A stretch of 64,000 nucleotides of DNA. Source: a bacterium (lineage in GTDB: Bacteria; SAR324; XYD2-FULL-50-16). Shown here piece by piece: positions 45,719 to 54,126 of this stretch (positions are counted from its first letter, which is position 1; each line of letters opens with the position of its first letter). The notes below the pieces were generated by a model. The model saw nothing but the letters and a program-made list of their open reading frames with translations. It did not search any database and was not told the DNA's origin. Both the position numbers and the translations under genes were made by a program. The stretch covers positions 1 to 64,000 of the forward strand of contig JAHJTV010000025.1 in assembly GCA_018829445.1 (NCBI GenBank), in the 5' to 3' direction.

Positions 45719-46675
45719 ATGATGAGGAAAGATTTGAAGTGGCTTACCATATCAACGATTGGCATATTTTTGGTGATGTTCCTGGCATCCACCGGATTTG
45801 CCGATACGTCTATTTCTGAAGCAATGCCAGGTGATCATGCATGGTGGTACTGGCCAATAGTGTTGTTTTTTGTAACATTTGTTATGGGTATATTTGCTGT
45901 ACTGGGAGGCGTCGGTGGCGGTGTTCTTTACGTTCCCATTATCAGCGGATTTTTCCCATTTCACCTTGACTTTGTCAGGGGAGCAGGTCTTTTGGTAGCC
46001 CTGTCAGGTGCTTTAGCAGCCGGACCAGGGTTGTTAAAATCCAACCTGGCAAGTCTGAGACTGGCCATCCCTGTTGCATTGATCGCTTCAAGTTGTGCTA
46101 TCGTGGGAGCCATGATAGGCCTTGCTTTGCCGACAAATATCGTTCAAATTGCTTTGGGGGCAACAATACTGGGGATTTGCGCGTTAATGCTGACAGCTAA
46201 AAAATCGGAAATCCCGGATGTTCCCAAGGCGGATAACCTTTCAACTGCTTTGAGAATTTATGGTGTCTATCGAGAAGACAGCACCGGTGAAACAATTAAC
46301 TGGAAAATCCATCGTACTCCAGTAGGATTGTTTTTGTTTATCGGTATCGGTCTCATGGCCGGAATGTTCGGGTTGGGAGCCGGTTGGGCCAATGTTCCGG
46401 TATTAAACCTGGTAATGGGTGCTCCTCTAAAAATCAGTGTGGCAACCAGTAAATTCCTCCTTTCGATTACTGATACCTCTGCAGCCTGGGTTTATCTGAA
46501 TCAGGGATGCGTAATCCCCTTGATGGTTATCCCCTCTCTGGTTGGAATTATGCTCGGTTCCTTCATAGGCGTCAGGGTATTGAAAGTTGCAAAACCGACA
46601 TTCATCAGATGGATGGTGATTGCTATTCTGGTTCTAGCAGGTCTGAAAGCCCTATCTAAAGGATTAGGTTTCTAA
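45719..46675 (+). CDS. TauE/SafE family sulfite exporter-like permease
   Basis: 318 residues. The N-terminal hydrophobic segment (TISTIGIFLVMFLASTGFA) may be a signal or first helix; about eight membrane segments follow, with the family feature of two homologous halves marked by GGVGGGVLYVPII and FGLGAGWANVPVL. Such proteins move sulfite, sulfonates or organic anions across the membrane. GGAGA lies upstream of ATG 45719. It is 60 nt before the small DUF1634-like protein, a conserved pairing, and close to the ZraP-like gene. Substrate unknown. Confidence 0.85.
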   Translation: MMRKDLKWLTISTIGIFLVMFLASTGFADTSISEAMPGDHAWWYWPIVLFFVTFVMGIFAVLGGVGGGVLYVPIISGFFPFHLDFVRGAGLLVALSGALAAGPGLLKSNLASLRLAIPVALIASSCAIVGAMIGLALPTNIVQIALGATILGICALMLTAKKSEIPDVPKADNLSTALRIYGVYREDSTGETINWKIHRTPVGLFLFIGIGLMAGMFGLGAGWANVPVLNLVMGAPLKISVATSKFLLSITDTSAAWVYLNQGCVIPLMVIPSLVGIMLGSFIGVRVLKVAKPTFIRWMVIAILVLAGLKALSKGLGF

Positions 46676-46735
46676 AATAAAAAAATGTTTGATTCAATAC
46701 AGATCGAAACCTTGGTTTTATCAGGAGGAAGATAG

Positions 46736-47164
46736 ATGAGTGAAAATAACAATATCACGTTGGAAGCGACCCCGGAACAGGTAATATATGCAAGCCTGCT
46801 GGGTAAGGGTATGCTGATCGGGTTGGCCATGCTGTTTGCCACCTTCGCAATTTATGTTTTCGGTATTATGGACCCCTACATACCGGTGGAGGAGTTATCC
46901 AATTATTGGGGAATGGGCGTTCAGGAGTATCTTCAGACAACCAATATTCCTGCAGGTTGGGGATGGGTAAATATGCTTCAATATGGCGATTTCCTCAATT
47001 TTCTAGGTGTCGCTGTTTTGTCGGGAATCACAATTCTGTGCTACCTGGCAATCATCCCAACTTTGTTGAAAAACAACGATAAAGTATACGCGTTAATTGC
47101 GATTCTGGAAGTTATTGTTCTATCATTGGCTGCCAGTGGAATTCTCTCTGTGGGAGGTCACTAA
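46736..47164 (+). CDS. DUF1634-like small membrane protein
   Basis: 142 residues with three membrane helices (about residues 22-45, 85-108 and 118-138) joined by a loop rich in Trp/Pro (YIPVEELSNYWGMGVQEYL). DUF1634 proteins are commonly found beside TauE/SafE permeases, which fits this position, so a subunit or modulator role is inferred; I am not certain of the family assignment. AGGAGGAAG lies directly upstream of ATG 46736. A terminator follows. Confidence 0.65.
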   Translation: MSENNNITLEATPEQVIYASLLGKGMLIGLAMLFATFAIYVFGIMDPYIPVEELSNYWGMGVQEYLQTTNIPAGWGWVNMLQYGDFLNFLGVAVLSGITILCYLAIIPTLLKNNDKVYALIAILEVIVLSLAASGILSVGGH

Positions 47165-47171
47165 CACAAAA

Positions 47172-47198
47172 AAATCCGGGTAGTTGATACCCGGATTT
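47172..47198 (+). terminator. Terminator after the TauE-DUF1634 pair
   Basis: AAATCCGGGTA (47172-47182) pairs perfectly with TACCCGGATTT (47188-47198) around a 5-nt loop; the A-run before and TTT after give a bidirectional form that may also serve the minus-strand ZraP-like gene. Confidence 0.85.
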
Positions 47199-47244
47199 CT
47201 CACCATTGGATTTCTTCTGTTAATTGGTGCCTAAATTGTCACTG

Positions 47245-47736
47245 TTAATTTTGCTGCCCATAGCCACAGAAACCACGACCTTTACCATAACCCCTACCTT
47301 GACCCCTCATTCCTGATCTGGGGCCGAAAGGACCGTCTTCCATCCGCTTGAGCATAACATCAGCCTGATCCTGCGTTATTTTCCCATCTGCGACAGCCTG
47401 TTTAACAACGTTGCTTGTCTTGTCATGCATTTTTGACTGAAAGTCGGAATAGTCCACTTTATAGTCATCAAGAACTGCCCACATGGGTTTATATTGGATC
47501 TTTGCCCTGATATCCTCTTTGGATTGCCCCGCCAATTCCGCCAAGACTTCAATACGGGCTTCAAACATTTCAGATCTGAGTACTCTTCCCGGTCCGGGAT
47601 TGAACTGTTGCTGTTGTGCATAACGTGGTGTTCTATTAGCATTTCCACCGCCCCAACCTTGAGCGAACACTGCACTGACTGAGATCAAACTAATACTGAT
47701 CAAGGCTGCCGTTACTATTTTTTTAAACCGTTTCAT
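47245..47736 (-). CDS. ZraP-like periplasmic protein
   Basis: About 163 residues from ATG 47736, which has GGAGG upstream. It has a Sec signal (MKRFKKIVTAALISISLISVSAVFA, cleavage after VFA), a helical middle (EARIEVLAELAGQSKEDIRAKI, TSNVVKQAVADGKITQDQADV) and a Gly/Arg-rich end GRGYGKGRGFCGYG. The layout - secreted small protein divergent from a kinase/sigma54-activator pair, both with sigma54 promoters - matches zraP-zraSR of enterobacteria, a zinc/envelope-stress system. The middle also resembles DUF2680, so orthology to ZraP is not certain; its single Cys and lack of His-rich ends differ from enteric ZraP. Confidence 0.7.
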   Translation of the reverse strand: MKRFKKIVTAALISISLISVSAVFAQGWGGGNANRTPRYAQQQQFNPGPGRVLRSEMFEARIEVLAELAGQSKEDIRAKIQYKPMWAVLDDYKVDYSDFQSKMHDKTSNVVKQAVADGKITQDQADVMLKRMEDGPFGPRSGMRGQGRGYGKGRGFCGYGQQN

Positions 47737-47817
47737 AGTATCCTCCAAATATCCTGTTTTTACTTATCCTGCTTGAACCGATTACAGATTCATGAATTGA
47801 ACTTGATATTCTCTATC

Positions 47818-47832
47818 GCATGCAATGTGCCA
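47818..47832 (-). promoter_or_regulatory. sigma54-type promoter of the ZraP-like gene
   Basis: On the minus strand the sequence is TGGCACATTGCATGC, with GG and GC 10 nt apart. The predicted start is near 47806, leaving a leader of about 70 nt. Confidence 0.85.
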
Positions 47833-47952
47833 AAACATGTTTTAGAAAAACAGAACTCAACGTAAATTAATGTTTTTATTTGCATATTTTTTTATTTCAA
47901 GGATTCCAGGCATCCAAAAATAAGAAAATTCTTGATCCGCAGATTTAAAAAA

Positions 47953-47969
47953 TGGATACTTAGTATCCA
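47953..47969. promoter_or_regulatory. Palindromic enhancer candidate between the divergent promoters
   Basis: TGGATACTTAGTATCCA is a perfect 8-1-8 palindrome located 121 bp from the minus-strand -24 box and 161 bp from the plus-strand one, the usual distance for a sigma54 activator site. A half-site TGGATAC recurs at 47995. The linked response regulator at 50002 is the likely binder. Confidence 0.7.
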
Positions 47970-48129
47970 CGGGAGGCGGATAATAAAGTGCCAGTGGATA
48001 CAAATTAGCCATTTCAAATGGAATATAATCCCTTTACCGAATTCTTTGCAACCCGGACAAACGCTGAAATCACTCCTATCTCCGGGGACTACGAATCGAT
48101 AGCTGAGTCTTAATACAAGTCAGAAACAT

Positions 48130-48144
48130 GGGTACAAGGTTTGC
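48130..48144 (+). promoter_or_regulatory. sigma54-type promoter of the kinase/regulator genes
   Basis: GGGTACAAGGTTTGC, with GG and GC 10 nt apart and a consensus TTGC in the -12 box. The -24 box is weaker (GGTAC for GGCAC). The start would be near 48156, about 85 nt before ATG 48243. Confidence 0.65.
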
Positions 48145-48242
48145 AGATAATAAAAGGGATGGCAGTGAAACCTGCCGCTGATCCAATCCGGATCAACCAA
48201 AAAGATATGTGAGTAAACCATTTTTATTCAAAAAAAACCTAA

Positions 48243-50012
48243 ATGAACACATCAATTTCCAGGCGGTTATCCATTCCTCCTTACATCATAATCGGGGCTC
48301 TTCTTATTCTTCTGCCCATCTTTATATTTGTGACCCTGCAGAATATTAAAAGACAGCAAGCCAATACAACCTTTTTGCTCCTGGAAAAAGGAGCCGCCCT
48401 TATCAGGTCATTTGAAGCAGGAACACGGGCGGGGATGAGGGGACGTCTCTGGGGAAATCGCAAACTTCAGCAATTGTTGGAAGAAACCGCCCAACAACCG
48501 GATATCGCTTACCTGATTGTGGCAGATGATGAGGGAACTATTCTGGCACATAGTGATATTACTCAATTGGGGAAAAAACATGGTGCCGGATTGGATATGA
48601 AAAAAGTTGCCATTTCTCCCGATTTGCTCTGGAGAGTGGTGAATCTTGGTGACAATAAACGGATCTTTGAGGTTTTCAGACAGTTTATTCCAACGGGAGT
48701 TCCCGGGAATCCTGCGATGCAAGGTAGAATGTTGCGTCAGCAGGGAAGGGCTGTCCATAATGGCCCCAGGAATATAGGGGAGGGAGCTCAGGTCATTTTT
48801 ATAGCTCTGGATATGAGTTCTCTGGATGAAGCAACAAACGCAACGATCAACAACTCAATCCTTACGGGGATACTCCTTTTTCTGGCTGGTTCAGCAGGTA
48901 TTGTCTTGTTATTTCTTTACCAGAATTATCGCAGCACCCGAACCTCGCTTTCCAGAATCAAAGCTTTTTCCGACAACCTGGTTAATAATATGCCCATTGG
49001 CTTATTGGCCCTGGATACGGATAAAAACATCACAGCTGCAAATATTGGAGCTGAAGAGATATTGGGTCTTTCACAAAAGGAGATGATGGGAAAACCTGTT
49101 TCGGGGGTACTGCCCGGAAATCTTTTAGGATTATTGAACAGAATTGAATTGGCTGGAAAAGTGATAGGAGAAGAATTACCCTGTACAATCAAGCCGGGTA
49201 GAATTACTCCCCTGGAGATCAGTCTTTCAATAATCAAAGATGAACAGGAGAGATCTATCGGGTATGCCTTTCTATTCAAGGACCTCTCAGAAATACATGA
49301 ACTGAGAAAAGAAGTGGCTCGAAGCCAAAGATTGGCGTCTATTGGGAGGCTGGCTGCCGGCGTTGCTCATGAGATCCGCAATCCGCTCAGCTCCATCAAA
49401 GGTTTTGCCACCTACTTCAGAGAACGATACAAAACGGTTCAAAAGGATCAACAGATAGCCAATATAATGATCAGCGAAGTGGAAAGGCTGGACAGGGTGG
49501 TAGGACAATTACTGGAGTTGGCAAGACCGGTCAAAATAGTGGTACAGGAAACCAATCTTGCGGACTTTCTTCAAAACTCCGCCCGTTTGATAGAGCAGAA
49601 AATTGCAGAAAAAAATATCTCCGTACAGTTCCATCTTCCAGATGAACCCTGCAATTTCGGAATCGATCGAGACAAACTGAATCAGGTTTTATTAAACCTC
49701 TACCTGAATGCAATCGATGCCATGGAACCGGAAGGTACACTTGAGCTGGGATTAAACTGTCATCCGACTGAAAGAAAAGCAACCATAACAGTTGCCGATT
49801 CCGGGCACGGAATTCCGGAACATCATCTCACGAAGATTTTCGATCCCTATTTTACCACTAAATCCACGGGAACCGGCCTCGGACTGGCCATTGTTCATAA
49901 CATTCTGGAAGCCCACCAGGGAACAATCAGAGCAGAAAACAGATCTCAGAACGGGGTTGTTTTTACCATAACCATTCCCGACTTAACAAAGGAAACAACA
50001 GATGCAACCTAA
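48243..50012 (+). CDS. Two-component sensor histidine kinase (ZraS/NtrB type)
   Basis: 589 residues. A first membrane helix (residues 13-30) and a second (about 208-230) bracket a periplasmic sensor domain of about 175 residues. Then come a PAS region (250-365), HisKA with phospho-accepting H376 (GVAHEIRNPLSSIKGF) and a HATPase domain (NLYLNAIDAMEPEG, GTGLGLAIVHNILEAHQG). It phosphorylates the response regulator encoded downstream, whose gene overlaps by 11 nt. The periplasmic sensor and divergent ZraP-like gene suggest an envelope or metal signal. The signal is inferred, not shown. Confidence 0.93.
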   Translation: MNTSISRRLSIPPYIIIGALLILLPIFIFVTLQNIKRQQANTTFLLLEKGAALIRSFEAGTRAGMRGRLWGNRKLQQLLEETAQQPDIAYLIVADDEGTILAHSDITQLGKKHGAGLDMKKVAISPDLLWRVVNLGDNKRIFEVFRQFIPTGVPGNPAMQGRMLRQQGRAVHNGPRNIGEGAQVIFIALDMSSLDEATNATINNSILTGILLFLAGSAGIVLLFLYQNYRSTRTSLSRIKAFSDNLVNNMPIGLLALDTDKNITAANIGAEEILGLSQKEMMGKPVSGVLPGNLLGLLNRIELAGKVIGEELPCTIKPGRITPLEISLSIIKDEQERSIGYAFLFKDLSEIHELRKEVARSQRLASIGRLAAGVAHEIRNPLSSIKGFATYFRERYKTVQKDQQIANIMISEVERLDRVVGQLLELARPVKIVVQETNLADFLQNSARLIEQKIAEKNISVQFHLPDEPCNFGIDRDKLNQVLLNLYLNAIDAMEPEGTLELGLNCHPTERKATITVADSGHGIPEHHLTKIFDPYFTTKSTGTGLGLAIVHNILEAHQGTIRAENRSQNGVVFTITIPDLTKETTDAT

Positions 50013-51375
50013 CATATCCATATTAGTCGTTGACGATGATCCCGGGCACCGAACCATGCTGGTTACCCTCCTGGAGGATTGGGGGTATGAAATATTTGAG
50101 GCGGATGATGGCTCCACTGCCATAGAAAAGGTAAAAGCCAGGGCTTACGATTTGATACTGATGGACAACCGGATGTTAAAACTGACAGGTCTTGAAGCCC
50201 TGGAAGAGATAAAAAAAATCAATGCAGCCATCCCTGTTATCATCATGACAGCTTACTCCTCCATTGAAATTGCCGTGGAAGCGATTAAAAAAGGAGCATA
50301 CGATTATCTGACCAAACCCTTGGATTTTGATAAACTTAAGCTGATAATGCAACGGGCGGTTGAACATGTGCAGCTGAAAGAGGAAAATCGTTTGCTCAAG
50401 GAAAATCTGGGAAGACAGTTTGATGATCGCAATATCATCGGCAACAGTCCGATCATGAGAAATCTACTGGAGACGGTAGCTCAAGTTGCCCCCTCTGAAG
50501 CAACTGTCTTGATCAACGGAGATTCCGGCACCGGAAAAGAGCAGATAGCAGGAGCTATTCATTACAACAGCCCAAGAAGGGACAAAGCTTTTATCAAAGT
50601 GAATTGTGCTGCCATCGCGGAAACGCTTTTGGATTCCGAACTATTTGGTCATGAAAAGGGGGCTTTTACCAGTGCTGATCGTCGTAAAGATGGAAAATTC
50701 ATTCAGGCAAGTGGCGGCAGTCTGTTTCTGGACGAAATCGGGGAGATGCCCTTATCCATGCAGGCGAAGCTGCTCAGAGTTTTACAGGAAAAAGAACTCA
50801 CACGGGTGGGCGGAGAACAGGTGATCAAGGTGGATGTCAGGGTAATAACGGCAACCAATCGAAACCTGTCCGCCATGGTGCAGGCAGGTGAATTCAGGGA
50901 AGATCTGTTTTACCGTCTGAATGTTGTCATGCTGAATGTCCCCCTGCTGAAAGAAAGAAGAGAGGATATTCCCCTGCTGGCTCAACATTTCCTTAAAATC
51001 TTCTCGGAGAAGAACCGAAAGCCGGTGAAGGGCTTCACACCCGGCGCTATGGAATACCTGATGAGCCACAACTGGCCTGGTAATGTCAGGGAGTTGATGA
51101 ACACCATCGAAAGAGGAATCGTTCTTTGCCGCAATGAATTATTGGATGAAAGTGATTTTACCCTCCCGGGAAAAAACATGGATTTTGATTCCACTCCGAT
51201 TCATCCGCATGGGAGCCAAGATGGAGCAATTATTCCATTGGAAGAGGTGGAGAAATCAGCGATTCTGATTGCGTTGGATGCCAACGAAGGAAATAAAAGT
51301 GAAACTGCAAGGAAACTGGGAATTACAAGGAGAACACTTCATCAGAAACTGAAAAAATACGGCGTCATGCCTTGA
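50002..51375 (+). CDS. sigma54-dependent response regulator (ZraR/NtrC type)
   Basis: 457 residues. The receiver (ILVVDDDPGHRTM, phospho-acceptor in LILMDNRML, TKPLDFDKL) is followed by the AAA+ domain (DSGTGKEQIAGAIHYNSPRR Walker A, GSLFLDEIGEMPLS Walker B) and a Fis-type HTH (NKSETARKLGITRRTLHQKLKKYG). The sigma54-contacting loop reads GAFTSA instead of the usual GAFTGA. It overlaps the kinase gene. It probably activates the divergent sigma54 promoters and may also act on the thioredoxin and hsp20 ones. Confidence 0.94.
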   Translation: MQPNISILVVDDDPGHRTMLVTLLEDWGYEIFEADDGSTAIEKVKARAYDLILMDNRMLKLTGLEALEEIKKINAAIPVIIMTAYSSIEIAVEAIKKGAYDYLTKPLDFDKLKLIMQRAVEHVQLKEENRLLKENLGRQFDDRNIIGNSPIMRNLLETVAQVAPSEATVLINGDSGTGKEQIAGAIHYNSPRRDKAFIKVNCAAIAETLLDSELFGHEKGAFTSADRRKDGKFIQASGGSLFLDEIGEMPLSMQAKLLRVLQEKELTRVGGEQVIKVDVRVITATNRNLSAMVQAGEFREDLFYRLNVVMLNVPLLKERREDIPLLAQHFLKIFSEKNRKPVKGFTPGAMEYLMSHNWPGNVRELMNTIERGIVLCRNELLDESDFTLPGKNMDFDSTPIHPHGSQDGAIIPLEEVEKSAILIALDANEGNKSETARKLGITRRTLHQKLKKYGVMP

Positions 51376-51523
51376 GATTGCCGTGTTGACTGCAAATTGA
51401 TGTCGGCAAAGAAGAAAACAAATGAAACGCTTGCCGACCGGTTGTAGAACAGATAACACTAAACCATTATGGTTAAAAACAATCTTCACTTTTTTTGCTA
51501 ATTTTTCTTTATTGAAGTGTGAT

Positions 51524-52171
51524 ATGACGGATGAGACAAAAATTCTGGTAATTCGCCATGGAGAGACACAATGGAATATTGAAGGCCGATGGCAAGGTCA
51601 CTTGGACAGCCCTTTGACAGAAAACGGGAATCGACAAGCCCAGGCTGTTGCAAACAGCCTGGTTGAACTTAAGTTTGAAACCTTATACAGCAGCGATCTG
51701 GGCAGGGCTCTCGAAACTGCGGTATATATCTCCAAAGCAACAGGCAAAACAATAATCGAGGACAAAAGAATACGTGAAAGAGGTCTGGGAATTTTCGAAG
51801 GACTCACCACCACAGAAATGAAAAAAAAGTACCCACAGGAGTTCGAGGCTTTCATGAATTTTGAAAAAACTGATCCTGATTTTGCTGTGGAAGGCGCTGA
51901 GAGTATTCGACAACGTTTTGATCGCAATGTGTCTTTTTTCAATGATATTGCAGGGCAGCATCCGGGGAAAACAGTTGTGGTGGTTTGCCACGGGGGAGTT
52001 GTCGACAGCCTGTTCAGATACGTGATTGGCATTCCCCTTATTATCCCCAGAAATTACAAAATCTGGAATTCGGGTAAAAGCCTGTTTTCCTGTTTCAATG
52101 GGAAGTGGCAGCTTCAAACATTCGGAGATATCAGCCACCTCAGCCATTTAAAAACACTTGATGATGTTTAA
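51524..52171 (+). CDS. Histidine phosphatase superfamily protein (phosphoglycerate mutase-like)
   Basis: About 215 residues from ATG 51524; the frame is open from 51422, but the extra 34 residues are not conserved in type. Catalytic RHG is in ILVIRHGETQWN, substrate contacts are in SSDLGRALETA and RERGLGIFEG, and the second His is in VVVCHGGVVDSL. Members dephosphorylate sugars, cobamides (CobC) or nucleotides; without a cofactor gene nearby the substrate stays open. It follows the sigma54 regulator. Confidence 0.88.
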   Translation: MTDETKILVIRHGETQWNIEGRWQGHLDSPLTENGNRQAQAVANSLVELKFETLYSSDLGRALETAVYISKATGKTIIEDKRIRERGLGIFEGLTTTEMKKKYPQEFEAFMNFEKTDPDFAVEGAESIRQRFDRNVSFFNDIAGQHPGKTVVVVCHGGVVDSLFRYVIGIPLIIPRNYKIWNSGKSLFSCFNGKWQLQTFGDISHLSHLKTLDDV

Positions 52172-52628
52172 GGTGTAATGGTGGGATAACCTTCCAAAAA
52201 CCTATTATTTGGATGAGGCAGCAGAAGGAGAGGGTTGAGATGAGCAACAGTCATCTCGATCTCACGCGGTTTATGCCAGCTTGGCAACATCAACAATCCT
52301 TTCTACGGGTAACCTACCCGAACTTCTTGAGTTTCAGGGCAATTTCCGCTTTCTGGTCGGAGGGCAATCCGAAAAAAATCCGCAACTGCTGAGTAAAAGG
52401 ATTCCAGTCAGGATTAGCAGGAGACGTTTGGCATATTTTATTTTAAACCCCATAACAGTTCACTTTTTAGTACTGGTTAAGAAAACAACCCAAAATTCAT
52501 CCATTTTCAGGTTCTACCAATCAAGCTAAAATCAGTAATGCATTCTGCATTCCAATACTTTTTCATCTCCAAAATACCCTCTTCCCTCTCAGTATTAAGG
52601 ATCATTCCAAACGATTACGGGTACTATC
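52172..52628. other. Intergenic stretch, with possible riboswitch remnant
   Basis: 457 nt between convergent genes. An 82-codon frame (52281-52529) has no ribosome site and no recognisable domain. The only notable content is the cobalamin-riboswitch-like sequence described at 52361-52420. Confidence 0.5.
52361..52420 (+). ncRNA. Possible degenerate cobalamin riboswitch
   Basis: In order, AGGGCAATCC (52361), CCGCAACTG (52380) and CCAGTCAGGAT (52404) recall the GGGAATCCGG, CCCGCAACTGT and AAGTCAGGAGACC blocks of the B12 aptamer. The segment between the first two blocks is shortened, and no downstream gene on this strand follows, so if real it is a decayed remnant. I could not fold it reliably. 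Confidence 0.25.
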
Positions 52629-53393
52629 TTACTGATGACTGAACAGGCGATCAACGCACTGCCTGACAGCTTTCATAGATTGAGTTTCCCCCATCTCCAA
52701 CAGACTTTTCCCTTCGATATCAAACTGCCTCAACAGATCATCTTCGGAGAGCCAACCGAATAGATCCAGGTTTATTTTTGAGGTTAAAAGGCTCAACTCC
52801 TCCTGTTTGACCCGGTTGAAAAAAATCCCTTTTGCTTCGTGTTTAATCGACTTATCTGCCACCGCTGCGATGGTGTGAGCCACATTGATCCCTTTTTGAG
52901 ACCCATCGGATACCAGCAGAAGATGCGTAACCGATTCCATTACCCGGCGATTAACCTGCTCTATGCCAGCTTCGCCATCGATAACAACAAAATCGAAATT
53001 CCGGGAGAGAGATGCTATTAAATCCCGCAAAATCGCGTTAACCTGACAATAGCATCCCTCTTTTTCCGGCCTGCCAATGGCTAAAAACGCCAGATTTTCC
53101 CGTTCCTCTATCGCCTCCAGCAAGTCATAATCCAGTTGTTTTGTTATCTGAGAAGAGTCGCCTGCAGTTCTTTTTTTCAAGCGGTCAATCAGTTCATTGC
53201 GAATATTGTCGACCGAATTCCCGATTTTAAAACCAAGCGAGGTGGCCAGGCCGATGGCCGGATCTGCATCAATGGCCAATATCCTGTTGGATCTGTTTTC
53301 CATCAGAACTCTTGTTATCAAGGCTGACAGGGAGGTTTTTCCAACTCCACCTTTACCGCATAGAGCTACTATCTTTGGTTGTTTATCAATCAT
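52629..53393 (-). CDS. CooC/MinD-type P-loop ATPase
   Basis: 254 residues. A deviant Walker A (CGKGGVGKTSLSALI) is near the N-terminus, with AIDADPAIGLATSLG (switch I) and DFVVIDGEAGIEQVNRRV (Walker B) following, as in CooC nickel-insertion and other SIMIBI ATPases. Cys in GRPEKEGCYCQVNAIL is in the position of the CooC CxC metal motif. It is the last gene of the dehydratase-type operon and 1 nt from the preceding gene. It may load a metal cofactor; that is inferred. Confidence 0.85.
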   Translation of the reverse strand: MIDKQPKIVALCGKGGVGKTSLSALITRVLMENRSNRILAIDADPAIGLATSLGFKIGNSVDNIRNELIDRLKKRTAGDSSQITKQLDYDLLEAIEERENLAFLAIGRPEKEGCYCQVNAILRDLIASLSRNFDFVVIDGEAGIEQVNRRVMESVTHLLLVSDGSQKGINVAHTIAAVADKSIKHEAKGIFFNRVKQEELSLLTSKINLDLFGWLSEDDLLRQFDIEGKSLLEMGETQSMKAVRQCVDRLFSHQ

Positions 53394-53394
53394 T

Positions 53395-54126
53395 TCAGGC
53401 GGAGTCCTCTTTCATTTTCTGTTTGCGCATGATCCGCAGTTCCTCAACATCCCTGCAAATATCACTGTAATCACAGGTATCACAATCAACCAGGGCTTCG
53501 TTGAGCATTTTATTCATGGCCTCGATGATTCGTAACACCCGGGCAGCGATGGGCAAGAATCTGTCCAGCAATTCCGGGGAGGTTATAAAGACAATCTCTA
53601 TGGCTTTGACATATTCCAGGTTCCTGTACTGGCGTATTAACACGTTGCCCAATGTACGAAAGGAAAATCCCTTGTCCATGGCGTCGTTGCTGATTCTGCT
53701 CCACTCGCGAAGAAACTGTGAAGCGCCGCGCTTCATATATCCCTTCAAGTCGGTTTGATACTTAACCTCCTCCAATTCCCTGAAAAGCTGATAATCACTT
53801 TTTTGATCGGAATTCTCCAATTCCAGCAAGATCACCTGGCCAAAAGGGATACTCATTCCTTTCGATTCCCGCAATGACGGTCCAAAAACGGAAATAGTAC
53901 CGTCGTTTACTTTACCCGGTTTATCGGTCCAGACCATAAAGGAAGCTGACCTTGTTTTCGGACTGCCCAATTCGACGGCAGTATCCTGTTTTAAAACGAA
54001 GTTTGCACCTCCACCCTTTGGCCAGATGTCAGTTGGTGAATATAGACAACGATCAACAACCTCCTCGACAAGTTCCGTTTTGAGGAGGTTGGACAGATCG
54101 ACAAGCGGTTTATCGAAGATGGACAT
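53395..54126 (-). CDS. Unknown Cys-containing protein (weakly CODH/acetyl-CoA synthase-like)
   Basis: 243 residues. A block TDIWPKGGGANFVLKQDTAVE followed by ASFMVWTDKP and GMSIPFGQVILLELEN is well structured, and the C-terminus carries C-x2-C-x5-C (DCDTCDYSDIC). It gives a vague resemblance to acetyl-CoA synthase beta-subunit regions, which I cannot confirm. Its position between the activase and CooC-type genes, abutting both, suggests an iron-sulfur or metal-linked partner of the operon's enzyme. GAGAGAG precedes ATG 54126. Confidence 0.6.
   Translation of the reverse strand: MSIFDKPLVDLSNLLKTELVEEVVDRCLYSPTDIWPKGGGANFVLKQDTAVELGSPKTRSASFMVWTDKPGKVNDGTISVFGPSLRESKGMSIPFGQVILLELENSDQKSDYQLFRELEEVKYQTDLKGYMKRGASQFLREWSRISNDAMDKGFSFRTLGNVLIRQYRNLEYVKAIEIVFITSPELLDRFLPIAARVLRIIEAMNKMLNEALVDCDTCDYSDICRDVEELRIMRKQKMKEDSA

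Noticed and set aside
47983..47997. Additional sigma54 box at GTGCCAGTGG, minus strand
   Set aside because: The -24 half matches, but no GC occurs 10 nt downstream.
52281..52529. 82-codon ORF after the histidine phosphatase
   Set aside because: No ribosome site, no family resemblance and it overlaps the possible riboswitch remnant; probably noncoding.
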